64,000 nucleotides of DNA from DASRAA01 sp963814165 (lineage in GTDB: Bacteria; Acidobacteriota; Terriglobia; Terriglobales; Acidobacteriaceae), in assembly GCA_963814165.1 (NCBI GenBank), contig CAWFBW010000019.1, positions 1 to 64,000 on the forward strand, given 5' to 3'. Positions 56,803-64,000 of the stretch are shown in pieces. Numbering within the stretch: position 1 is the stretch's first letter; each line of letters starts with the position of its first letter. Under the pieces are notes generated by a model. The model did no database searches, was not told where the DNA came from, and saw only the letters and a program-made list of their open reading frames with translations. Both the position numbers and the translations under genes were made by a program.

Positions 56803-59429
56803 ATGAACTCCCGCATACGATTCATTATCACGACGCTGTTGGGAAGTCATCTGTTTCTCGGTCCCGCACTGTTAACCAGCCAGTTGCGCAGCGACTCCGC
56901 AAGCGGCCAAGTTGCTCAAGCCACGACTGTTGCCGGATCTGCCAGCTCGCAAACTTCCGCCACTGGCAAACCCGCACATGAACCGTCAGCCCCACGCCGG
57001 ATGCGCCGGTTCCAGAGGACCAAGGCAAGGCGGTGGTCGAGGAGGTCGTGCAGCAGCAGCTTCAATCCGCCGCCCAGGAAGACGTAGGCCCGCCGCGCCC
57101 TCTCGCCAATGTTGTGTTGAACCGCGACGAAGTGCTCATTCGCGCCGACGAACAGGAAAAGGTGCAGGACATCTACAAGGTGCGGGGCCACGTGGAAATA
57201 CGCTTCCGCAACAGCACGATTCACTGCGACCAGGCGACCTACGACTCAACTACCGGCCAAGTTACGGCCACCGGCCACGTGGTGTACGAGGGCGGCACGC
57301 ATCACGAACACATTGTCGGCACTCACGCCACTTATGACGTGAGCCGCGACACCGGCACGTTTTACGACGTCACGGGCTCCATCGGCATCCAGGTGAAGAA
57401 CCAGATGATGTTCCTTCAGTCCTCCACGCCGTTCTTTTTCACTGGAAAAGTGGTAGACAAACTGGGCCCAGATCTCTACCGAGTGCACGATGGAATTATT
57501 ACCTCTTGCCAACTACCTAAGCCAAAGTGGGAGTACCATCCCGCAACCGCTGTGGTGGAAGTCGGGGGCGACGCCAAGTTGTATCACTCCAGTTTGCGCA
57601 TCAAGGGAATTCCAGTGTTTTACTTCCCCTACGTGCAACACCCCGTGGACAACCTCGGACGCCAGAGCGGCTTTCTGATTCCCGCCATCGGCCAATCCAA
57701 TACCAAGGGCTTCATTATCGGCGACTCCTACTACTGGGCGATCAACCGCAACTCCGACGCCGAGATTGGCGGGTTCTATTTTTCATCGCGAGGATGGGCG
57801 CAGACGGCCAATTACCGCAACATCGGCTGGCACTATTCGCTGCACGCTGAATACTTCGGAGTCATCGATGAGCAAGGTGATCCCAAATATCATCAGAACC
57901 AGGGTGGCGAGGAGATCAAGGTAAACGGTACAGCTGCTTTGCCGTGGGGATTTCGTGGTGTCGTGTCGGTCGATTATCTGAGCTCTTACGTGTTCCGCCT
58001 GGCGTTTGGACAGAGCTTCACCGAGGCCATCAACTCCGAGGTGCGTTCCGCGGGTTTTGTCAGCAAGAGTTGGTCCGGCAACTTCCTCGGTCTGTACATG
58101 TCGCGCTATCAGAACTACCAAAGCACGGTACACGGTGACGTGATCGACATCGCGCACATTCCCAGCCTGCAGATGGCCGGATTCGAAAATCCGATCGCTG
58201 GTTCGAAATTCATGTACACGTACGACTTGGCGGGTGAGGGCGTCTCCCGACACGAACCTGGGTTCCAAACCCAAAACGTGGTTGGGCGCTTCGACATCTA
58301 CCCCACGGTCTCGCTGCCGACCTTTTTCCGGGGATGGACCTTCCGCCCCGAAGTCGGCCTGCGCGAAACGGTGTACAGCGAACGGCTGCTTCCGACCCAA
58401 AACAATACGGGCGTGATCGGCATCGCCGTCGCTGAGGCCTTGAACCGTAACGTAGCATCGGCCTCGATGGAGCTTCGACCGCCGTCTGTCGCCCGCATCT
58501 TCGATCACAAGCTCTTCGGTTACGTGATGAAGCATGTTGTGGAGCCTTACGCCGTCTTTCGTTACGAAACCGGTGTCAGCAATTTCGCCAACATCATCCG
58601 TTTCGATTACCGCGACATTCTAGCCAATTCCAGTTCGGTGGAATACGGCGTGGTCAACCGCCTTTACGCCAAGAAATCCAAATCGAATTCAAAGTGCTAC
58701 CTGAATCCTAAGTACCTTCCGTCCGGCACGCCTCCAGCAGAGGCGGCGAAGAAATTGGCGGCTGACAAGACGATTTGCGACGACAACGCCGGAGCCGCCC
58801 GAGAAATCTTTACCTTCACCATCGCACAGAAGTATTTCTTCAATCCCACGTTCGGCGGGGCACTGGTTCCGAACCAGCGCAACGTATTCGATAGCTCAGT
58901 TGATTTTTCCGGCATCGCTTTCCTGACGCAGCCCCGCAATGCGTCGCCCATCATCACACGCGCGCTCTACAATCATGTGGGTACCAGCATTCAGTGGGAT
59001 ATGGATTACGATCCGGTCTTCAACCAGATCAATGCCAGCACCGTTTTTCTGGGACAACGCCTGACATCGAAATGGACTCTATTGGGAGGCGAGACTTATC
59101 TGCACGTACCCGGCGAAGTCATACCGTCGAATGCAGGCCAGATCCTGGCTCCAGACATTTCCAATCAGTTTCGCGTACAGCTGAACTACGGAAGCCTTGC
59201 CGCACGCGGCTTCAGCGGCGCGGCAAGCATCGGGTACGATGTCCGCAACCAATACCTCCAGGGCGCCACGATCCAGAGCACGTACAACTGGGATTGCTGC
59301 GGCCTGACCTTCGAATATGCTCGCTGGGCACTCGGTTCGGTGCGTAACGAAAACGCCTACCGCTTCGCCTTCAGCCTGAGCAATGTTGGGACCTTCGGCA
59401 ACCTGAAGCGCCTTCAGAGAATCTACTAA
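56803..59429 (+). CDS. lptD: LPS-assembly protein LptD, one frameshift
   Basis: Outer-membrane LPS translocon (with LptE). The signal peptide starts at 56803 (MNSRIRFIITTLLGSHLFLG). The periplasmic OstA-like jellyroll runs from about 57100 (PLANVVLNRDEVLIRADEQE) to 57470, and the barrel fills the rest up to GNLKRLQRIY at 59429. The frame changes near 56990: one frame carries GKPAHEPSAP, the next PDAPVPEDQGKAVVEEVVQ. One lost C from a CCCC run restores it. The C-terminal barrel is long, consistent with an LptD of about 870 residues. Confidence 0.9.
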
Positions 59430-59470
59430 GCAGCAACCTCTTCCGCCCCGACGCCATCTACAATGGAACA

Positions 59471-60325
59471 ATGCAGTCCACAGGACAATCCGGCAGCGAA
59501 GCTCTGAGCGTGAAGTCGGAGCGCCTGCGCGACTGCCTGCGCGCTTTGGGGCGGTTACTGGTGGCCTACTCCGGCGGAGTGGATTCCGCATTCCTTGCAT
59601 GGGCCGCGCATCGCGAACTGGGCGACAACATGTTGGCCGTGCTCGCCGACTCTCCTAGCCTGGCTCGCTCGCAAATGCAGGACGCCGACGCGTTTGCGCA
59701 GGAGCAGGGAATTCCGCTGACCATAATCACGACCGGCGAAATGGAGAACCCGGACTATCGCCAGAACGACGCCTCTCGATGCTTCCACTGCAAGGACGAA
59801 CTATTCACCGTGATGGAGCAATTCCGCGCGGAGCACGGCTTCGACGTCATTGCCTATGGAGTGAATTCCGACGACCAGGGCGACTACCGTCCCGGACAAA
59901 GGGCTGCACGGCAACATGGTGTCGCTGCTCCGCTGTTGGACGCCGGCCTCACCAAGCAGGACATCCGCGAATTGTCGCGGGCGGCGGGACTTCGCATCTG
60001 GGACAAGCCAGCTTCGGCGTGTCTGTCATCTCGCATTGAATACGGTCGCCCCGTCACGGCAGAAGCACTAAGCGTAGTCGAGCAAGGCGAGGACGCTCTG
60101 CGCCGGATGGGATTCCGACAGTTCCGCGTCCGTCATCACGGGGATATTGTGCGCATCGAAATCGCTCGCGACGAACTGCCGCGCGCGCTCAGCGCTGAGA
60201 TGGCTACCGAGTTCACCCGCATTTTCAAAGCACTCGGGTTCTCCTACGTCACCCTGGACCTTGAAGGCTTCCGTTCCGGCTCGATGAACGTGGTGCTGCC
60301 TCTGGCCAGCCTCACGCGCTCGTAG
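59471..60325 (+). CDS. larE: ATP-dependent sacrificial sulfur transferase LarE
   Basis: A 284-residue PP-loop enzyme that donates its own cysteine sulfur to build the nickel-pincer cofactor of lactate racemase-type enzymes. PP-loop SGGVDS is at 34-39, and Cys184 in ASACLSSRIEYG matches the sacrificial Cys of the family. The RCFHCKDELF block and YGVNSDDQGDYRPGQRAA are also typical. No larB, larC or larA is in this window. It follows lptD by 41 bases. Confidence 0.9.
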   Translation: MQSTGQSGSEALSVKSERLRDCLRALGRLLVAYSGGVDSAFLAWAAHRELGDNMLAVLADSPSLARSQMQDADAFAQEQGIPLTIITTGEMENPDYRQNDASRCFHCKDELFTVMEQFRAEHGFDVIAYGVNSDDQGDYRPGQRAARQHGVAAPLLDAGLTKQDIRELSRAAGLRIWDKPASACLSSRIEYGRPVTAEALSVVEQGEDALRRMGFRQFRVRHHGDIVRIEIARDELPRALSAEMATEFTRIFKALGFSYVTLDLEGFRSGSMNVVLPLASLTRS

Positions 60326-60572
60326 AACCGCTACGCCTGTCCTTGGTTGTTACAAAATTACCGCACATTCGAAGAACTTACTCCATCGCGGGCTCGACAT
60401 TTTATCGCTAACTACTTCATTTCTTTCACACTCGCCTCCCGTAGCACTGCGGCAAGCCGATTGCACTTTGCAACGGCGAATCACAAGGCAGGTCACCAAA
60501 AATGCCATGAATTGGGAAGAAGCATAAGTCTCAGTCCGGTTCAAATCATCCAATTGCTAAAGGAGAAGACGA

Positions 60573-61025
60573 ATGAAAGTCCGCGAAGTAATGACCGTCA
60601 ATCCTGTCTGCTGTCTGGCCTCTGACACCGCACAAAAAGTGGCGCAAATTATGCGCGACAACAACGTTGGCTCCGTACCCGTTGTGGCCGATGAGCAGAG
60701 CCGAACATTGATTGGAATGATTACGGATCGCGACATCTGCTGCTCGATCGTGGCTGTAGGCCTTGACCCAAAGACAGCCTCGATTGAAGAGCATGTGCAT
60801 GCTAATCCTGTCACCTGCCGCGATGGCGAGAACCTGGACAAGTGCGAGCGTGCCATGCAGGAAAACCAAATTCGGCGCATTCCGGTCGTTGATGGCGATG
60901 GAACGGTCATCGGAATCGTCGCGCAGGCCGATTTGGCCCTGAAAGACAAGCCCGAAAAGATATCAAAAACTGTCTCAGAAATCTCCAAGCCGGAGACAAA
61001 ACACTCACCGATCGTTGCGGCATAA
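60573..61025 (+). CDS. CBS-domain protein
   Basis: A 150-residue protein made of two CBS domains (about 1-62 and 75-136): VREVMTVNPVCCLASDTAQK and IGMITDRDICCSIVAVGL, then VHANPVTCRDGENLDKCERA and IGIVAQADLALK. CBS pairs bind adenosine nucleotides or SAM. GGAG precedes its ATG. It lies 17 bases upstream of the AhpD-like selenoprotein candidate and is probably co-transcribed with it, so the two may act in one redox or energy-status response. Confidence 0.9.
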   Translation: MKVREVMTVNPVCCLASDTAQKVAQIMRDNNVGSVPVVADEQSRTLIGMITDRDICCSIVAVGLDPKTASIEEHVHANPVTCRDGENLDKCERAMQENQIRRIPVVDGDGTVIGIVAQADLALKDKPEKISKTVSEISKPETKHSPIVAA

Positions 61026-61042
61026 GTTCTACGAAGGAGTGT

Positions 61043-61612
61043 ATGGTGGCTAGAGTAGATGGCGTCGACCCGAAGCAGACTTCATTCCTGATGCAGCAGG
61101 TCTTTAAGAAGGTCCGCAAAATACTCGGTCGCGATCTCACACCGCAAAAGATCGTCGCGCGTGTGCCGCGCGTGTTTTGGACATTCACGCTCCCCGAATG
61201 GCTCCTCGGCCAGAAGTCGGGCGTACCGCAACGATTGCGGTCCCTGATTCTGCTGCGGGCGGCCGTGCGAGTAGGATGTCCGTTTTGAATCGACGCCAAT
61301 TCTGCCGGCGGCAGAATGTTTGGCTGCAGCGAAGAAGAGATCAGTGCTATTCGTGAGGGGAGATTCGACGGCTTTCAGCCAGCCGAGGCCGTTCTGCTAC
61401 GCATGGCCGACGCTATGGCAGACACGCCGTCGAACGTAAGCGATGGACTGTATGCCGACCTGCGTCGTTATTACTCCGAAGAACAACTAATCGAACTGGC
61501 TGCCAGCGCCGCACAGGAAAACTTCCGGGCGCGCTACAACCGCGTGTTCGATGTAGGCAGCGATGGGCTCTATCGACCCGGCCTGCGTTTTAAGGAGCGC
61601 CGCGTAGCATAG
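61043..61612 (+). CDS. AhpD/carboxymuconolactone-decarboxylase-like protein, predicted selenoprotein (TGA = Sec82)
   Basis: One frame runs from 61043 to 61612, interrupted only by TGA at 61286-61288, giving 189 residues with selenocysteine. Before it: RLRSLILLRAAVRVGCPF. After it: IDANSAGGRMFGCSEEEISA and QLIELAASAAQENFRARYNR. In cysteine homologues the pattern is GCPFCID, so TGA replaces the second Cys of CxxC (Cys79, Sec82). A perfect hairpin follows: stem ATTCTGCC (61299-61306), loop GGC (61307-61309), stem GGCAGAAT (61310-61317), 19 bases from TGA to the first loop G, within the range of bacterial SECIS elements. AAGGAG precedes the start; GTG at 61046 is an alternative. Probable thiol/selenol peroxidase or reductase; the substrate is unknown. 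Confidence 0.85.
61289..61325 (+). promoter_or_regulatory. candidate bacterial SECIS hairpin
   Basis: The 8-base-pair stem ATTCTGCC/GGCAGAAT with apical loop GGC sits directly 3' of the in-frame TGA and inside coding sequence, as required for SelB-dependent insertion in bacteria. The loop starts with G, as in known elements. Confidence 0.75.
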
Positions 61613-61634
61613 CCTGACAAGCCCATCCGAGCTG

Positions 61635-64000
61635 CTACTCCGTCCGCAACGCCTCCATCGGCTCGATGCTGGCGGCGCGACGCGCCGGAACGAACCCAGC
61701 CACCGCTGCGGCCGCTGCCAGCACTAGCACTGCAATTCCAAGACTCCAGGGATCGTACGGCTTCACTCCATAAAGTTGATCCGCCATGTATCGGCCACCG
61801 ATCAGAGCGATAGCGATGCCGATCGCCAGTCCTACGGCAACTTGTAAGAACGCTCCGCGCATTACCAGCCGTACTACGCTGGTCCTGTCCGCACCTAACG
61901 CCATGCGAAGACCGATCTCGCTGGTACGCCGCGCCACGGCGTACGACGTGATGCCGTAGAGGCCCACTGCTGCCAGGACCAGAGCCAGCACTCCAAACAA
62001 CATGGTGAGCCGCGCAATCAGCCGCTGTTGACTGAAGTTGCCGGCCACCTGATAGTCGAGGGATTGCAGGTCTTCAACGGTCAAGTTCGGGTCAACCGAC
62101 GCGAGGGCGTGCCGCACTGTGGCGTCCACGTTTTGCGGAGGAGTGCTGAAGTGCAGCGTTATCGAGTTGATGAAAAGCGACCAGCTCTCCGCCATTACGG
62201 CATTTGGTTCAGCCACCACCAGCCGCTGATTCAGCGGCCGGAAGTACATGGGTCTCACTTCCCGGCGCGGGGTGGTGTACTTCGCGTCAGCGACCACTCC
62301 CACAATCTCAAGTGCGCCGGAATATTTCTGGTCGAAAACTCCGAAGTGGCGGCCGATGGGGTCTTCGTTGGGAAAGAACTTCTTGACGAACGCCTCATTC
62401 ACGACTGCAACGAGTTGTGAAGTAGCGGTGTCGGCATCGCTGAACCCGCGTCCTCGAATGACTGGCTGGCCGACCGTCTGGAAGAATTTAGGGCTTACGC
62501 GGTCCCAGGACGAACCGTTGTGCGCGTTGGGCCCCGGATTGGGCTGGCCTTCCACGTACACGCTCTCGCCCCAGTTGTTGCCCTCCAGTGTGCTGTACAA
62601 GGCCAACCCCACGCTCTTCACGCCGGGCAATGCCCCAAACTCTTGCTCCAGCTTCTGGTAGAGCGCGGGCAGGGTTTCCGGCTTGTATCCCGCGCCGGCA
62701 GGGTCGAGGTGCAGTACATAACGGTTGTCCGTCTGAATGCCGAAGTTTTGGTGCTCAAGGTTGCGCAGGGTCCTGGTGAGCAACCCGGCACTGACCAGCA
62801 TGACCAACGAGAGCGCAGCCTGGAAGACAATCAAGCCCTTCTGTGGCAGAGCGCCGCGGTCGCGGGTGGACCGGTTCACGCCGCGCAGGGCCTCCGCGGG
62901 ATCGGAGTGCGACGTAATCCAGGCCGGCACAATCCCAAACACCATTCCCGTCACCAGAGAAAGGAGGAAGGCGAAGCCCAACACCGGCAGCGACGGACTG
63001 GAGTGAATCGGAAGGTTTGGCGCGTCGGGAAACGCCAGCGACAGGATCATCTTCGTGCCCGCATAGGCAAAGGCGAGACCCATCAACCCGCCAAGACAAG
63101 CGAGCAGGACACTTTCCGTTAGCATCTGGCGGATGAGCCGACCCCGGGCGGCGCCCAACGCCATGCGAATTGAGGTTTCCGCCTTTCTGGTGGTGCCGCG
63201 AGCGAGCAGCAAGTTGGCGATGTTGGCGCAAGCCACCAGCAGCACCAGTCCGGAAATAATCATCAACAGGTAGAGGCCCTTGCCGGTGTTCTGCTGCAGG
63301 TTCTGGATGCCCGCTCCGCCCGGAGTAATCACGACGTGCTGTTTCGGAATCAGGGTGGAACCGCCGTTGCGGGTATATGCTTCCACGCCGGACAACCATA
63401 CGCGCAGGTTGTTGGAGAGCTTGGCCTGCAGCGGCCCGATCTCCGTCCCGGGCTTTACGCGCCCGATCGCATAAAGCCAATTGGCCGGCTTCACGTGCAA
63501 GAGGGCCCTGTCTGAGCTGATCAAGGGTTCCACGTTCAGTGGAATCCACAACTGCGGCGGACTGCTGCTAATGCGGTCGCCGAAGAAGCCGGGCGGCGAG
63601 ATACCGACAATCGTCACCGGCTGGGTCTGCAGGTAGAGGGTGGCGCCGACAATTGAGGGATCGCCACCGAACTCGGACTGCCAGGCCTGATAGCTCATGA
63701 CCGCAGTCGGTGGTGCGCCCTGCGTGTCATCGGACTGAGACAGGATGCGACCGGCGTATGGTCCGATGCCAAACGTTGTAAAGAAATTGCCCGAAACATA
63801 TTGGGTGCGCAGCGCTTTGGCCGGCTCGGAGCCCCGGCGTACGCTCATGGTGTTACCACCCGATTGCATCGCCGCTAGTTGTTCGAACTCCGGCGCCGAG
63901 TCGCGCAGATGAAGGTACAGATCGTAGGAGAAAAGATCAAAATCGCCATCGTCATTCAAAAAGCCGCCGTTGACGCAGCAATCGTCCTTGTCGCCGATCC
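61635..64000 (-). CDS. ADOP/MacB-type ABC transporter permease, 5' end outside the window
   Basis: At least 788 residues of a permease of the FtsX/MacB group, the ADOP subclass common in Acidobacteriota. A periplasmic MacB core domain comes first (FFTTFGIGPYAGRILSQSDD, VTIVGISPPGFFGDR). Then membrane segments (YLLMIISGLVLLVACANIAN and others), the ARGTTRKAETSIRMALGAAR motif, a second periplasmic domain, and a final FtsX block (GLYGITSYAVARRTSEIGLRMALGADR) ending RRAASIEPMEALRTE. The frame stays open to base 64000, so the true start is beyond the edge. These proteins usually lack an adjacent ATPase. Confidence 0.9.
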   Translation of the reverse strand, partial: IGDKDDCCVNGGFLNDDGDFDLFSYDLYLHLRDSAPEFEQLAAMQSGGNTMSVRRGSEPAKALRTQYVSGNFFTTFGIGPYAGRILSQSDDTQGAPPTAVMSYQAWQSEFGGDPSIVGATLYLQTQPVTIVGISPPGFFGDRISSSPPQLWIPLNVEPLISSDRALLHVKPANWLYAIGRVKPGTEIGPLQAKLSNNLRVWLSGVEAYTRNGGSTLIPKQHVVITPGGAGIQNLQQNTGKGLYLLMIISGLVLLVACANIANLLLARGTTRKAETSIRMALGAARGRLIRQMLTESVLLACLGGLMGLAFAYAGTKMILSLAFPDAPNLPIHSSPSLPVLGFAFLLSLVTGMVFGIVPAWITSHSDPAEALRGVNRSTRDRGALPQKGLIVFQAALSLVMLVSAGLLTRTLRNLEHQNFGIQTDNRYVLHLDPAGAGYKPETLPALYQKLEQEFGALPGVKSVGLALYSTLEGNNWGESVYVEGQPNPGPNAHNGSSWDRVSPKFFQTVGQPVIRGRGFSDADTATSQLVAVVNEAFVKKFFPNEDPIGRHFGVFDQKYSGALEIVGVVADAKYTTPRREVRPMYFRPLNQRLVVAEPNAVMAESWSLFINSITLHFSTPPQNVDATVRHALASVDPNLTVEDLQSLDYQVAGNFSQQRLIARLTMLFGVLALVLAAVGLYGITSYAVARRTSEIGLRMALGADRTSVVRLVMRGAFLQVAVGLAIGIAIALIGGRYMADQLYGVKPYDPWSLGIAVLVLAAAAAVAGFVPARRAASIEPMEALRTE

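Noticed and set aside
61316..61612. The downstream part of the AhpD-like gene as an independent 98-residue gene, or the gene as a nonsense pseudogene
   Set aside because: It shares the frame with 61043-61285, has no ribosome-binding site, and lacks the family's N-terminal half. The stop falls precisely on a redox cysteine position with a hairpin after it, which random decay would not produce.

Overview
The window is about 60% G+C and looks like a chromosomal segment of an Acidobacteriota bacterium (Terriglobia/Koribacter-like). The evidence is the gene set rather than a database match: a Tricorn protease homologue, a large ADOP/MacB-type permease, a Ser/Thr kinase fused to beta-propeller repeats, an AraC/OsmC pair, LpxI-type lipid A synthesis, and many short intergenic palindromes ending in GGGGCACCC. 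It is Gram-negative: BamA, an OmpH/Skp chaperone, LptD, LpxA and LpxI are all present.

Layout. 1-2.3 kb: a 5'-partial, frameshifted nucleotide-sugar dehydrogenase, a cytochrome c and a chalcone-isomerase-like secreted protein. 2.3-7.3 kb: an accessory region with a BrnT/BrnA toxin-antitoxin pair lying between two 101-bp direct repeats, a compact three-gene operon of poorly known proteins (TIGR04255-like, an HTH protein, a protein with an SHDCDI motif) and a decayed threonyl-tRNA synthetase fragment. 7.3-14 kb: OsmC, AraC regulator, TPR protein, outer-membrane protein and receptor-like kinase. 14.4-21.2 kb: translation genes (rplM, rpsI, rpsB, tsf, pyrH, frr) with recQ on the other strand. 21.2-25.3 kb: GNAT, DinB, a secreted protein and a molybdopterin oxidoreductase. 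25.4-29.3 kb: bamA and ompH/skp. 29.6-37.5 kb: lepA, maf, tatA, an M20 peptidase and the fabZ-lpxA-lpxI-oxidoreductase cluster. 37.6-42.9 kb: a membrane electron-transfer operon (GcvH-like protein, HybA-like ferredoxin, NrfD/HybB-like protein) with its two-component system. 43-55 kb: Tricorn protease, purL, purF, an internally deleted insertion sequence, gltX and an APC transporter. 55.4-64 kb: RDD protein, lptD, larE, a CBS protein, an AhpD-like protein with an in-frame UGA, and an ADOP permease cut by the window edge.

Most notable: the AhpD/carboxymuconolactone-decarboxylase-like gene at 61043-61612 is best read as a selenoprotein. Its TGA stands exactly where the second cysteine of a CxxC motif belongs, and a perfect hairpin starts 10 nt after it. 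Other items worth attention are the three-gene accessory operon, the toxin-antitoxin cassette between direct repeats, the palindrome family whose stems change by paired substitutions, a membrane-anchored GcvH-like protein without the lipoylated lysine, and a copy of the purL 5' end on the far side of the Tricorn gene.

Several genes expected to be essential and single-copy (purL, purF, gltX, lptD) carry small indels, mostly at homopolymers. Together with the other broken frames this suggests uncorrected sequencing or assembly errors more than real gene loss, and it limits how far any broken frame here can be trusted.
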